Shown piece by piece: positions 49,923 through 58,888 of a DNA stretch of 64,000 nucleotides. The DNA comes from Bacillota bacterium (lineage in GTDB: Bacteria > Bacillota > Clostridia > Acetivibrionales > DTU013), in assembly GCA_023411575.1 (NCBI GenBank), contig JAEYOP010000071.1:124001-188000 (forward strand). The letters run 5' to 3'. A program made the position numbers and the translations under genes. The notes beneath the pieces are model-generated. The model saw only the letters and a list, made by a program, of their open reading frames with translations, searched no databases and had not been told where the DNA came from. Positions within the stretch are counted from its first letter, which is position 1; every line of letters begins with the position of its first letter.

Positions 49923-49970
49923 ATACTCTCTATATAAATATAATACTGTTTGCAATAGGGGGTATCTGTC

Positions 49971-50234
49971 ATGGATGTTTTAAAAATCTCAGCAAAATCC
50001 AATCCAAATTCGATAGCAGGCGCTTTGGCCGGAGTGATCCGGGAAAGGGGCGTGGCCGAAATGCAGGCCATCGGGGCCGGAGCCCTGAACCAGGCGGTCA
50101 AGGCGGTGGCTATCGCAAGGGGCTTTGTGGCGCCGTCGGGGCTTGAGCTCATTTGCATTCCCGCTTTTACGGACATTATCATCGACGGAGAGGAAAGAAC
50201 CGCCATAAAGCTTATCGTCGAACCGAGGAGATAG
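49971..50234 (+). CDS. spoVS: Stage V sporulation protein S
   Basis: SpoVS is a small Alba-like protein needed for normal coat and core maturation in sporulation, and probably binds nucleic acid. The 87-residue protein matches the highly conserved family throughout, for example MDVLKISAKSNPNSIAGALA and GAGALNQAVKAVAIARGFVAP. AGGGGG lies upstream of the ATG. It follows ymdB as in Bacillus, has its own sigma-H promoter and is closed by a terminator. Confidence 0.97.
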   Translation: MDVLKISAKSNPNSIAGALAGVIRERGVAEMQAIGAGALNQAVKAVAIARGFVAPSGLELICIPAFTDIIIDGEERTAIKLIVEPRR

Positions 50235-50240
50235 GAAAAG

Positions 50241-50266
50241 AAAAAAGCACGCAAGTGCTTTTTTTG
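50241..50266 (+). terminator. Intrinsic terminator after spoVS
   Basis: AAAAAAGCAC (50241-50250), loop GCAA, GTGCTTTTTT (50255-50264). Confidence 0.9.
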
Positions 50267-50332
50267 TTGACTTTTATTCCCCGGACGGTTGTGTTAATAT
50301 TAAAGTCGTAAAATTCGTTTTTACGAAGAGGG

Positions 50333-51202
50333 ATGAAGCCTTTGAAAACCAAAGAAAAAATAGGAAACGGCACCTTGCTCGTTACGGACGGTCCTCTGAA
50401 ATATCTGGAATTTGAGTGCCTGAACCACTATGGGGATATCCTGACCCATTGTATGAGTACAAGAATCGGCGGCGTCAGCGAAGGGGAGTGCCGCTCGCTG
50501 AATTTCGGCTTCCGCCGGAACGATACCCGGGAGAATGTCCTGCGTAATTTTCAGCTCCTGTGCGAATCGGTTGGCTTTGAGCCTGAAAGCCTTGTCCTGT
50601 CGGACCAGGTACATGGAAAAACCATCCGGTGGGTCGATGGGAACGATTTTGGGAAAGGCTATTGCAGGGAGAGCGATCTGACCGGAGTGGACGGCCTGAT
50701 GACACAAACTGGGGGGTTGACCATGGTGACCTTCTATGCCGACTGCATTCCCGTTTTCCTGTTTGAGCCCGGCATAAAAGCGGCGGCGCTGGTGCATTCC
50801 GGGTGGAAAGGCACCCTGCAGGGCATAGCGGTGGAGGCTGTGCGGCAAATGGCCGGTATACCGGGCTTCCGGTCCGACCGGCTTGTGGTGGTATTGGGCC
50901 CGTCCATTGCCCGCTGTTGCTTTGAAGTGGGAAGGGACGTCTACGAGCTGTTTTCGGCCAGGTACGGAGAGACGGAATTTTTTAAGCCGCAGCAGGACGG
51001 GAAATGGAAGATCGACCTGCAGGGGCTGATCAAAGCAGAACTGGCTCAGAATGGGCTATGTGAGGAAAATATTCATATCAGTGGCATTTGTACAAAATGC
51101 AGGAAGGACCTGTTTTTTTCCTACCGGGGAGACGGCGGGAAGACCGGCAGCCTGGCCGCGTTCATGCAGCTGAAACAAAACAGGGGCGGGAGCATGACAT
51201 GA
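50333..51202 (+). CDS. pgeF: Peptidoglycan editing factor (PgeF, laccase-domain family)
   Basis: The 289-residue protein belongs to the YfiH/DUF152 family, which removes mis-inserted serine-containing muropeptide precursors in E. coli and has a Cys/His metal site. The ligand motifs are present: VLSDQVHGKTI, TFYADCIPVFLFEP and VHSGWKGTLQGIA, and later GPSIARCCFEVG. AGAGGGATG lies near the start. The following lipoprotein gene overlaps its stop by 4 bases (ATGA), so the two are co-translated. Confidence 0.92.
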   Translation: MKPLKTKEKIGNGTLLVTDGPLKYLEFECLNHYGDILTHCMSTRIGGVSEGECRSLNFGFRRNDTRENVLRNFQLLCESVGFEPESLVLSDQVHGKTIRWVDGNDFGKGYCRESDLTGVDGLMTQTGGLTMVTFYADCIPVFLFEPGIKAAALVHSGWKGTLQGIAVEAVRQMAGIPGFRSDRLVVVLGPSIARCCFEVGRDVYELFSARYGETEFFKPQQDGKWKIDLQGLIKAELAQNGLCEENIHISGICTKCRKDLFFSYRGDGGKTGSLAAFMQLKQNRGGSMT

Positions 51203-53067
51203 AAAAATCAAAATTTTTCTTTTTGCCGATAGTCCTTTGCTTTTGTTTTATCCTTTCGGCCTGCCAGTACGGGCCGGAGCTGGAACAACTGAAAATACAG
51301 CAGTACGAGGGCATGGGCGGCACGGATGACGAATACAAGGCGGATTATGACATCCTGGACAGAGGGCCGGTTTCAGGTGGTGAATTGAATCTGTTCACGA
51401 CGGAGCCGGACACCTTGAATCCTCTGCTGACCAAAAATATTTACGTATCCGAATTCCTGGGCTTTGTTTATGAGGGCCTGACCGCACTGAATGAAAAGCA
51501 GCAGGCCGTGCCGAAGCTGAGCGATAACTGGTCCGTCTCGGCGGACGGGCTGATCTGGACCTTCCATATCCGGGACAATGTGAAATGGCAGGACGGACAG
51601 CTTTTTACCGCCTCCGACGTGGAATTCACCGTCCAACTGCTCAAGAATGCGGGAATCGATTCCGTTTACAAGCCCCTGGTTCAAAATATCGAGACCTGTA
51701 CCGCCGTCGATTCCTCCAATTTCAAGCTCGTTTTGTCGAAGCCGAATTCGTTCCTGCCGGAAATGATGACCTTTCCGATTCTTCCGGCGCACCAGTTCAA
51801 GCAGAAGGACGTCCTGTCGTCCAAGGAGGATTTTAAACCGGTGGGCACCGGTCCGTACCGGTTTGAAGCTTTTACAGACAAAAAACTGGTCAGTTTGAAA
51901 GCAGACAGAAACTGGTGGTATCTGGGCACCGATAATAACGGCAAGGACAGCATGTATATAGAAACAGTGAACATCAAGGTTTATAAAAGCACGGACGACG
52001 CCATCGGCGCATTACAGACCGGCGATATCGACGCCGTGTGCATCGACTCCAGCGATTTCTCAAAATATAAAGGCAGAACCGATCTGACCATTAAAAAATA
52101 CACGTCCCGGGATTTTGAAATGCTGGCGTTTAACCTCAATAATCCGATCCTGTCGGATCGGTACGTCCGCAAAGCCATTTCACTGGCTATCGACCGGAAC
52201 AAGCTGGTCAGCGACGTGCTTCCCGGCGACGCCTATGTTTCTGAGGTCCCGATCCTGCCGGAAAGCTGGATTTCAGGGCTGGAGGGGGTCACTGCCGATC
52301 CGTCGGCTTTGGAGGGACTGCTGGCCGGGCAGAATACCGCTACGGACGTCAGTCCGGCTGGAATTGCCGCCGGTCAGGCAAGTACCGGCTCCGCAGTGAA
52401 GGGGGCGGCGAACGTTTCCGGAACGACCGTTCAATCCGCTGTCCCGACCAATGCCGCGATTACCGCGGCGACTCCCAGGGAAGCGCTGCTGCAGGGCGGC
52501 TGGAAGGAAAGCACCCAGGGGTACTACAAGACCATTGGCGGAGTACGGAAATATCTGCAGCTTGAGATCCTGGTAAATTCCAACAACAGCGTCCGTGTGC
52601 AGGCGGCGCAAAACATCTGCAATCAGGTTTCACAGGCCGGAATCAAGGCGGTATGCACCCCGGTTGAATGGAATGACCTTTTGACCAGGGTCAATACCTT
52701 AAAATACGATGCGGCCTTTATCGGCTGCAGAGTCCCCCAAATACCGGATCTTTCCTATTTATATTCCATCGCTTATCTGCCCTCATCGGTATTGGGAGCC
52801 TATGACACTGCCCGCAATATCTCCGGATATTACAATATGCAGTTGGACGCATACATCGGCGGATTGTTCAAGGAGAGCAGCGAAGAGCGGAAAAAGGTAT
52901 ATTATAAGGCTGCGCTCGAGCAAATTGCAAAGGACACGCCCTATATAGGCCTCTATTTTACCCGAAATGCCGTCGTTTACGGAAAAAGTCTGAGAGGACC
53001 GCTGCAGCCGGATACGTGGAACCTGTATAACGATTTTGTTCACTGGTATAAACCGCAGCCGCAGTAG
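51199..53067 (+). CDS. Family 5 extracellular solute-binding lipoprotein (peptide-type ABC transporter)
   Basis: The 622-residue protein has a lipoprotein signal ending in the lipobox Leu-Ser-Ala-Cys (Cys22) and the SBP family 5 layout: GGELNLFTTEPDTLNPLLT, WTFHIRDNVKWQDGQLFTASDV, GTGPYRFEAF and SDRYVRKAISLAIDRNKLV. Relatives bind oligopeptides or dipeptides. An Ala/Ser/Thr/Gly-rich insert at about residues 374-427 interrupts the conserved fold. It overlaps pgeF, which could suggest capture of muropeptides, but this is inference. No permease or ATPase gene is adjacent. Confidence 0.93.
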   Translation: MKKSKFFFLPIVLCFCFILSACQYGPELEQLKIQQYEGMGGTDDEYKADYDILDRGPVSGGELNLFTTEPDTLNPLLTKNIYVSEFLGFVYEGLTALNEKQQAVPKLSDNWSVSADGLIWTFHIRDNVKWQDGQLFTASDVEFTVQLLKNAGIDSVYKPLVQNIETCTAVDSSNFKLVLSKPNSFLPEMMTFPILPAHQFKQKDVLSSKEDFKPVGTGPYRFEAFTDKKLVSLKADRNWWYLGTDNNGKDSMYIETVNIKVYKSTDDAIGALQTGDIDAVCIDSSDFSKYKGRTDLTIKKYTSRDFEMLAFNLNNPILSDRYVRKAISLAIDRNKLVSDVLPGDAYVSEVPILPESWISGLEGVTADPSALEGLLAGQNTATDVSPAGIAAGQASTGSAVKGAANVSGTTVQSAVPTNAAITAATPREALLQGGWKESTQGYYKTIGGVRKYLQLEILVNSNNSVRVQAAQNICNQVSQAGIKAVCTPVEWNDLLTRVNTLKYDAAFIGCRVPQIPDLSYLYSIAYLPSSVLGAYDTARNISGYYNMQLDAYIGGLFKESSEERKKVYYKAALEQIAKDTPYIGLYFTRNAVVYGKSLRGPLQPDTWNLYNDFVHWYKPQPQ

Positions 53068-53157
53068 ACGCAGGAGACGGATTTCCGACGCTGTCCTTTA
53101 CAGAAGACTGCTCCGAATGTATAATTCTGATATAAAACAAAAGGAAGGTTCAAACCG

Positions 53158-53790
53158 ATGCTTTGGCTTATCATTTCGATCCTTATAGTGGCAATCGACC
53201 AGATTTCGAAATACATCGTCGTGCAGAACATCAAGCCGGACCAGATGATACCGGTCATAGACAAGTTCTTTTATCTTACGCTCCATAGAAACCCGGGCGC
53301 CGCATGGGGGATTCTGCAAAACAGCAGATTGCTCTTCCTCATAATCATTCCGGTCATATCGGTGGTGGTGGTCTATTACCTGTTCAAAAGCAGCCATTGG
53401 CTCTTGAAGCTGGCGCTTGCCATGATATTGGGCGGCGCGATAGGGAATTATATCGACAGGTTGTTTATTGGAAAGGTGACGGATTTTCTCCTGTTTTACA
53501 TCGGCTCTTATCCTTTCCCGATTTTCAATGCGGCGGATATGGCCGTAACAGGCGGTACGATCCTGCTTGCGATTTATATGCTCTTCGTCTACAAGGAACC
53601 GCAGAAAAAGGGCAAAGCCGGGGAAGCCGACGCAGAGCAGGCCGATAAAGAGGAAGCAGCAGATGCCGGAGCCAGACAGGCGGATAGAGCGGATCAGGCC
53701 GGGCAAACCGATGAAGCGGGCCGCGCAGAGGAAGCCGAACAGGCCGGTATCTTGCCGGATCAGCAAATTCCGGACAATCAGGTGAAATAA
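53158..53790 (+). CDS. lspA: Lipoprotein signal peptidase with acidic repeat tail
   Basis: LspA cleaves the signal peptide from diacylglyceryl-prolipoproteins in the membrane. Four membrane segments and the two catalytic Asp regions GGAIGNYIDRLFIGKVTDF and FNAADMAVTGG are present within the first 150 residues. The remaining 60 residues are an unusual tail of Ala, Glu, Asp, Gln and Arg, with imperfect EADAEQADKEEA-like repeats. GGAAGG lies upstream of the ATG. The rluD-like gene starts 2 bases after the stop, the order known from Bacillus (lspA-ylyB). Confidence 0.95.
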   Translation: MLWLIISILIVAIDQISKYIVVQNIKPDQMIPVIDKFFYLTLHRNPGAAWGILQNSRLLFLIIIPVISVVVVYYLFKSSHWLLKLALAMILGGAIGNYIDRLFIGKVTDFLLFYIGSYPFPIFNAADMAVTGGTILLAIYMLFVYKEPQKKGKAGEADAEQADKEEAADAGARQADRADQAGQTDEAGRAEEAEQAGILPDQQIPDNQVK

Positions 53791-53792
53791 AA

Positions 53793-54710
53793 ATGCGGAA
53801 TGAAATCTTCGAAGCGGCGGGACCGGATACGGGCAAGCGCCTGGATGCGTGGCTTGCCGCAAAGCTGGAAAAGTTTTCGCGGTCGTATGTCGAAAAGCTG
53901 ATAGAGGACTGCAGTGTCCAGGTGAACGGAAAAAAGGAAAAAGCGGGCTACAAGCTCCGTTCCGGGGACTCTGTAACCGTTTGCATTCCCGACCCCGTCC
54001 AGTTGGAAGTGAAGGCGGAGGAGATCAAGCTGGACGTCCTTTACGAAGATGACGATATTATTGTGATCAATAAGCCCAGAGGCATGGTGGTCCATCCGGC
54101 AGCAGGAAATTACTCTGGAACACTGGTAAATGCTCTGCTGGAGCATTGCAGGGGTTCGCTGTCGGATATCAACGGCGTGATCCGTCCGGGGATCGTCCAC
54201 CGCATCGACAAGGATACCTCCGGCGTCCTGGTGGTGGCCAAGAACAACAGCGCCCACGGCCAATTGTCCGACCGGCTCAAGGAGCATGACATACAAAGGG
54301 TTTACCTGGCGGTTGCCGAAGGCATTATCCGGGAAGACAGCGGGAAGGTGGATGCGCCGATTGGCAGGCATCCGGTGGAAAGAAAGAAAATGGCGGTCGA
54401 TGTGAAAAAAGGCCGGAGGGCGGTTACGCACTTCAAGGTGCTGGAACGCTTCAAGTCCGCCACCCTGCTGGAAATGAGGCTGGAAACCGGAAGAACGCAC
54501 CAGATCCGGGTGCATATGGCCTATATAGGCCATCCGTTGATCGGGGACCCCGTGTATGGACGAAAGAAGCAGAAATACGGCTTCGAAGGGCAGGCGCTCC
54601 ATGCGCGGCTGCTCGGATTTATTCATCCCGGCACGGGGGAATACGTACAGTTCGAGGCGGAGCCGCCGGCTGAATTTGCCGCCCTGGTGGAAAAACTGCG
54701 GACGGAATAG
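53793..54710 (+). CDS. RluA/RluD family rRNA/tRNA pseudouridine synthase
   Basis: The 305-residue enzyme converts uridine to pseudouridine in RNA. It has an N-terminal S4 RNA-binding domain (RLDAWLAAKLEKFSRSYVEKLI) and the catalytic motif HRIDKDTSGVLVVAK, where the Asp is the nucleophile. KRAVTHFKVL-type and RTHQIRVHMAYIGHPLIGD blocks follow. Which site it modifies cannot be told. Directly downstream of lspA and upstream of pyrR, it corresponds to Bacillus ylyB. Confidence 0.95.
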   Translation: MRNEIFEAAGPDTGKRLDAWLAAKLEKFSRSYVEKLIEDCSVQVNGKKEKAGYKLRSGDSVTVCIPDPVQLEVKAEEIKLDVLYEDDDIIVINKPRGMVVHPAAGNYSGTLVNALLEHCRGSLSDINGVIRPGIVHRIDKDTSGVLVVAKNNSAHGQLSDRLKEHDIQRVYLAVAEGIIREDSGKVDAPIGRHPVERKKMAVDVKKGRRAVTHFKVLERFKSATLLEMRLETGRTHQIRVHMAYIGHPLIGDPVYGRKKQKYGFEGQALHARLLGFIHPGTGEYVQFEAEPPAEFAALVEKLRTE

Positions 54711-54790
54711 CCCCGGAGGAAAGTAACCGGCCGGAAAATTAGCCGGGAATCATTGGAGAATAAATAGGGAATAAATATTTAAAAAGGATA

Positions 54791-54820
54791 TGGACAAGAA
54801 CCCATACAGTATGGTATGAT
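54791..54820 (+). promoter_or_regulatory. Sigma-A promoter of the pyr operon
   Basis: TGGACA (54791-54796) and TATGAT (54815-54820) are spaced by 18 bases and lie 30 bases before the PyrR-binding loop. Confidence 0.7.
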
Positions 54821-54849
54821 TTGTTCAATTGAAGACGGACCTTTTAATT

Positions 54850-54915
54850 AGTCCCGAGAGGCTGGAAGGGTGATCGTGCAACTGTAATTTACACAAGCTT
54901 GTGCTGTAAACGAAC
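54850..54915 (+). promoter_or_regulatory. PyrR-binding leader (pyrimidine attenuator)
   Basis: AGTCCCGAGAGGCTGGAAGGG (54850-54870) matches the conserved PyrR anti-antiterminator loop (ARUCCNGNGAGGYU). A second structure around TTTACACAAGCTTGTGCTGTAAA follows and may act as the antiterminator. UMP-bound PyrR would bind here and allow the terminator at 54916-54949 to form. Confidence 0.9.
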
Positions 54916-54949
54916 ATGCTTCCTGCCTATGGGCCGGAGGCATTTTTTG
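54916..54949 (+). terminator. pyr leader terminator
   Basis: ATGCTTCC (54916-54923) pairs with GGAGGCAT (54936-54943) around an inner GCC/GGC, followed by TTTTTT. It lies 50 bases before pyrR and completes the attenuator. Confidence 0.88.
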
Positions 54950-54998
54950 ATTGCTGCGGCAAAGGCGGCGAAAACAAAAAGCAAAGGCAGGTGCGACC

Positions 54999-55553
54999 AT
55001 GATCGATAAAGCGGAAATAATGGATGAAAGTGGCATAATGAGGGCCGTGACCAGAATCGCCCATGAAATCATCGAAAAGAACAAGGGAGTAGAGGACGTC
55101 ATTCTGATCGGCATCCAGAGAAGAGGCGTGCCGCTTGCAAAGCTTATCGCGGGGAAAATCCGCGAGGTGGAAGGGAAAGAGGTCCCGGTGGGCATCCTGG
55201 ACATCACCTTTTACCGGGACGATCTCAGCATGCTGGCCGAGCATCCCGTCATAAACGGTACGGAAATCAACTTTTCCGTAACGGATAAAGTCATTGTCCT
55301 GGTGGATGACGTTCTTTATACGGGCCGCACCGCAAGGTCGGCAATCGACGCCGTCATGGATATCGGCAGGCCGAAGATGATCCAGCTTGCGATCCTCATC
55401 GACAGAGGCCACCGGGAGCTTCCGATCCGCGCCGACTACGTGGGCAAGAATGTGCCCACCTCGAAAGGCGAAGTCGTTAATGTCAAGCTTTATGATATTG
55501 ACCGGGTGAATGTTGTTACATTGAGTGATCTTGAAAAAGGAGTTACCCATTGA
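54999..55553 (+). CDS. pyrR: Pyr operon RNA-binding attenuator / uracil phosphoribosyltransferase
   Basis: PyrR binds pyr mRNA leaders when UMP is high and causes termination. The 184-residue protein has the PRPP-binding motif VILVDDVLYTGRTARSAIDA and starts typically with DKAEIMDESGIMRAVTRIAHEI. AGGCAGGTG lies before the ATG at 54999; earlier in-frame starts fall in the leader. Its own leader carries the PyrR site, so it is autoregulated. A terminator-like hairpin overlaps its stop codon, which may lower expression of the downstream biosynthetic genes. Confidence 0.97.
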   Translation: MIDKAEIMDESGIMRAVTRIAHEIIEKNKGVEDVILIGIQRRGVPLAKLIAGKIREVEGKEVPVGILDITFYRDDLSMLAEHPVINGTEINFSVTDKVIVLVDDVLYTGRTARSAIDAVMDIGRPKMIQLAILIDRGHRELPIRADYVGKNVPTSKGEVVNVKLYDIDRVNVVTLSDLEKGVTH

Positions 55554-55580
55554 GTAAGGATTGAATCCTTACTTTTTTTA
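55553..55580 (+). terminator. Hairpin terminator between pyrR and pyrB
   Basis: AGTAAGGAT (55553-55561), loop TGA, ATCCTTACT (55565-55573), then TTTTTT. It has the form of a full intrinsic terminator yet lies inside the pyr cluster. No second PyrR-binding loop is visible before pyrB. Confidence 0.82.
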
Positions 55581-55643
55581 TGAAGCAGAGGGCTTTCGGG
55601 AAACCATAGCAGCAGTACAAACAGAAAAGGCGGGTAGAAGCAT

Positions 55644-56582
55644 ATGAATCTGAAATCGAAGGATTTACTTGGCCTGAAGGATATTTCCGCCGAGGAAATC
55701 GAGTACATCCTGGACACGGCAAAGACCATGAAGTACATCATTACTTCCAACAACAAAAAGACACCCCATTTGCAGGGAAAGTCCATCATTACGCTTTTTT
55801 ATGAAAACAGCACCAGGACCCGGCTTTCCTTCGAGCTGGCCTCCAAATACATGAGCGCCAGCGCCGCCAACATCTCCGCTTCCGCCAGCAGCGTCGCCAA
55901 GGGGGAAACGCTGATCGACACCGGCAAAACCATCGACATGATGGGCACCGATGTGATCATCATCCGGCATCCGCAGTCCGGAGCGCCCCACCTGCTGTCA
56001 AAGCACGTAAAGGCATCCGTGATCAATGCGGGCGACGGGATGAACGAGCATCCGACCCAGGCTCTCCTGGATATGTTTACGATGCGGGAGAAGATGGGCT
56101 CGCTGAAAGGCCTGAAGGTGGCGGTCATGGGCGATATTTACCACAGCAGGGTCGCCCGCAGCAATATCTGGGGTTTGACCAAAATGGGCGCCGACGTATC
56201 CCTCGCAGGACCGGCGACTCTTCTGCCGCCGGGGATCGAACAGACGGGGGCAAAGGTGTTCAGCACGATCCAGGAGGCGCTGATCGACGCGGATGTCGTC
56301 ATGTCGCTGAGACTTCAGCTCGAGCGGCAGAAAAAGGCGCTGTTCCCGTCGGTAAGGGAGTATTCGAGATTCTTCGGACTCGATGACAAGAGGCTGCAGC
56401 TGGCGAAAAAGGATGCGCTGATCATGCATCCGGGACCCATGAACCGCGGAGTCGAGCTTTCCAGCGCGGTTGCGGACAGCGAGCGGTCCGTGATCAACGA
56501 ACAGGTTACGAACGGAGTAGCGGTCCGGATGGCGCTGCTGTATCTTTTGACCAGGAGGGGTGGCAATGAAGCTTCTAATTAA
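55644..56582 (+). CDS. pyrB: Aspartate carbamoyltransferase catalytic subunit
   Basis: PyrB joins carbamoyl phosphate and aspartate, the committed step of pyrimidine synthesis. The 312-residue protein has the carbamoyl-phosphate site FYENSTRTR (STRTR at 56-60), HPTQALLDMFT (136-146) and HPGPMNRGVE near the end. No pyrI regulatory gene is present, as is usual when PyrR controls the operon. The pyrC start lies within its last codons. Confidence 0.98.
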   Translation: MNLKSKDLLGLKDISAEEIEYILDTAKTMKYIITSNNKKTPHLQGKSIITLFYENSTRTRLSFELASKYMSASAANISASASSVAKGETLIDTGKTIDMMGTDVIIIRHPQSGAPHLLSKHVKASVINAGDGMNEHPTQALLDMFTMREKMGSLKGLKVAVMGDIYHSRVARSNIWGLTKMGADVSLAGPATLLPPGIEQTGAKVFSTIQEALIDADVVMSLRLQLERQKKALFPSVREYSRFFGLDDKRLQLAKKDALIMHPGPMNRGVELSSAVADSERSVINEQVTNGVAVRMALLYLLTRRGGNEASN

Positions 56583-57852
56583 AAACGGACACATCGTGGA
56601 TGTAAAATCGGGTTTGGACGGCGTATACGACCTGCTTGCCGTGGACGGCAAAATCGCGGAAATCGCCGTAGGGATCGAGGACGACGGGTGCGAGATCGTG
56701 GATGCCAAAGGAAAATACGTGCTGCCGGGGCTGGTGGACGCACACTGTCACCTGCGGGATCCCGGCTTTGAATACAAGGAGGACATCGAAAGCGGGACAA
56801 GGAGCGCTGCAAAGGGCGGCTTTACTTCCATCGCCTGCATGCCCAATACAAATCCGATCATTGACAATGAGGCCATCATCAAATACATTCTGAACAAGGC
56901 GAAACAGGACGGATATGTGAACGTCTATCCCATCGGGGCGATTACCAAGGGACAGAAGGGCGAGGAGCTTGCGGAGATCGGGGAATTGAAATTCGCCGGG
57001 GCGGTAGCCGTGTCGGACGACGGAAAGCCGGTTAAAAGCCCGTCGCTGATGAAAAAGGCCCTGCAATACGCTTCCATGTTCGATATCACCGTGATCTCCC
57101 ACTGTGAGGACCTGGACCTGGCGGAAGAGGGCGTCATGAACGAAGGGTACGTATCGACGATCCTTGGCCTGAAGGGAATACCCGCCGCCGCGGAAGAAAC
57201 GATGGTGGCACGGGAGCTGATCCTTGCGGAGTATACCGGCGTGCCGCTTCATATAGCCCATGTAAGCACGGCCCTTTCGGTGGAATTGATCCGGAATGCG
57301 AAAAAGCGCGGCGTCAACGTGACCTGTGAAACCTGCCCCCATTACTTCTCTCTGACGGAGGAAGCCTGCCTCGGCTACAATACGAATGCGAAGGTGAATC
57401 CGCCCCTGCGGACGGCGAAGGATGTGCAGGCTATTATCCAGGGGCTGGCGGACAATACCATCGACATTATTGCCACGGATCACGCGCCCCATCACGCCGA
57501 CGAGAAAAATGTGGAATTCAGCCTTGCCGCAAACGGGCTGGTGGGCTTTGAAACGGCGGTTCCGCTGGCGGTGACGCATCTGGTGAAGCCCGGGATCCTT
57601 TCCATGAAACAGCTGGTTGAGAAAATGAGCCTGAATCCGGCCAGGATCCTCAGCATCAACAAGGGTTCCCTGGATATCGGCAGCTCGGCGGACATTACCA
57701 TAATCGATATAAATGAAGAAACGACCGTCGAGGTTTCCAGCTTCCAGTCCAAGGCGAAAAACAGTCCCTTTGACGGAATGAAGCTGAGCGGGACGGTTCG
57801 TACTACGATCGTGGACGGCAGGGTGGTTGTGAGTGAAAAGGTGCTGCTGTAA
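56566..57852 (+). CDS. pyrC: Dihydroorotase
   Basis: PyrC cyclises carbamoyl aspartate to dihydroorotate. The 428-residue class I enzyme has metal ligands His60 and His62 in DAHCHLRDPG, HCEDLDLAEEG, LHIAHVST and the catalytic Asp in TDHAPHHADEK. AGGAGGGG precedes the ATG at 56566, which overlaps the end of pyrB by 17 bases; a GTG at 56560 is possible. Confidence 0.97.
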   Translation: MKLLIKNGHIVDVKSGLDGVYDLLAVDGKIAEIAVGIEDDGCEIVDAKGKYVLPGLVDAHCHLRDPGFEYKEDIESGTRSAAKGGFTSIACMPNTNPIIDNEAIIKYILNKAKQDGYVNVYPIGAITKGQKGEELAEIGELKFAGAVAVSDDGKPVKSPSLMKKALQYASMFDITVISHCEDLDLAEEGVMNEGYVSTILGLKGIPAAAEETMVARELILAEYTGVPLHIAHVSTALSVELIRNAKKRGVNVTCETCPHYFSLTEEACLGYNTNAKVNPPLRTAKDVQAIIQGLADNTIDIIATDHAPHHADEKNVEFSLAANGLVGFETAVPLAVTHLVKPGILSMKQLVEKMSLNPARILSINKGSLDIGSSADITIIDINEETTVEVSSFQSKAKNSPFDGMKLSGTVRTTIVDGRVVVSEKVLL

Positions 57853-57898
57853 GACGGCAAAGTGTTGTTATAAGAAATCCGACAGGGGGAATAAACAG

Positions 57899-58843
57899 GT
57901 GGAACTATTTGCGGACAAATTGATCGCCGGCATCCGGAAGCGGAACAATCCGACGGTGGCGGGCCTTGACCCGAAGCTCGAATATGTGCCGGCTTCCATA
58001 AGGGAGAAGGCTTTCAAAGAAGCGGGAACCGGATTCGAAGGGGCCGCTCGGGCAATCCTTGAATTCAACAAAAAGCTGATCGACGCCCTGTACGACATTG
58101 TACCCGCGGTAAAGCCGCAACTGGCATATTACGAGATGTATGGCGTTGCCGGAGTGGGGGCCTTTGCCGATACCTGCGAATATGCGAGGGCAAAGGGCAT
58201 GCTGGTGATCGCGGATGGAAAGCGGAACGATATCGGTTCGACAGCGGAGGCGTATTCGGCCGGATTCCTTGGGAAAACAGCCATCGGAGATGCCGAGAAA
58301 TCCGCCTTTTCCGCGGATGCCCTTACGGTGAATCCCTACCTTGGGCAGGATGGAGTCAAGCCTTTTATAGACGATTGCGAGAAATATGGCAAGGGTATAT
58401 TTATACTGGTTAAGACCTCGAACAAATCTTCGGGACAGCTCCAGGACCTGATCACTTCGGATGGGAAGGCCATCTACGAAAAGGTGGCGGAGCTGGTGGA
58501 CGAATGGGGCGACGCCGTGGTGGGAGAGAACGGCTACAGCAGCATAGGAGCCGTCGTTGGCGCGACTTACCCCGAACAGGCAAAGATTCTCAGGGGCATT
58601 ATGAAAAAAGCCTATATCCTGGTTCCCGGATACGGGGCGCAGGGCGGGACGGCCAAAGACGCCGCCAATTCCTTCAACAGCGACGGGCTCGGGGCGGTCA
58701 TCAACGCGTCCCGGAGCATCTTGTGCGCGTGGAAGTCGGAAAAGTGGGCCGGACGTTATGGAGAAGACGCATTTGACAGCGCCGCGAGAGCGGAAGCGAT
58801 CCGGATGCGGGATGAGATCAACGAGGCCCTGGCGGCAAAGTAG
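57899..58843 (+). CDS. pyrF: Orotidine 5'-phosphate decarboxylase (type 2)
   Basis: PyrF makes UMP from OMP. The 314-residue protein is of the longer type 2 subfamily and has the catalytic Asp-x-Lys-x3-Asp pattern in VIADGKRNDIGSTAEAY. It starts PTVAGLDPKLEYVP after a short leader. The start is GTG at 57899 with AGGGGGA upstream. It sits between pyrC and carA, earlier than in Bacillus, where pyrF follows pyrD. Confidence 0.96.
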   Translation: MELFADKLIAGIRKRNNPTVAGLDPKLEYVPASIREKAFKEAGTGFEGAARAILEFNKKLIDALYDIVPAVKPQLAYYEMYGVAGVGAFADTCEYARAKGMLVIADGKRNDIGSTAEAYSAGFLGKTAIGDAEKSAFSADALTVNPYLGQDGVKPFIDDCEKYGKGIFILVKTSNKSSGQLQDLITSDGKAIYEKVAELVDEWGDAVVGENGYSSIGAVVGATYPEQAKILRGIMKKAYILVPGYGAQGGTAKDAANSFNSDGLGAVINASRSILCAWKSEKWAGRYGEDAFDSAARAEAIRMRDEINEALAAK

Positions 58844-58888
58844 AATATAGTGGATAAAGCGGATGGAAAATAGATGGGAGTGGACCGG

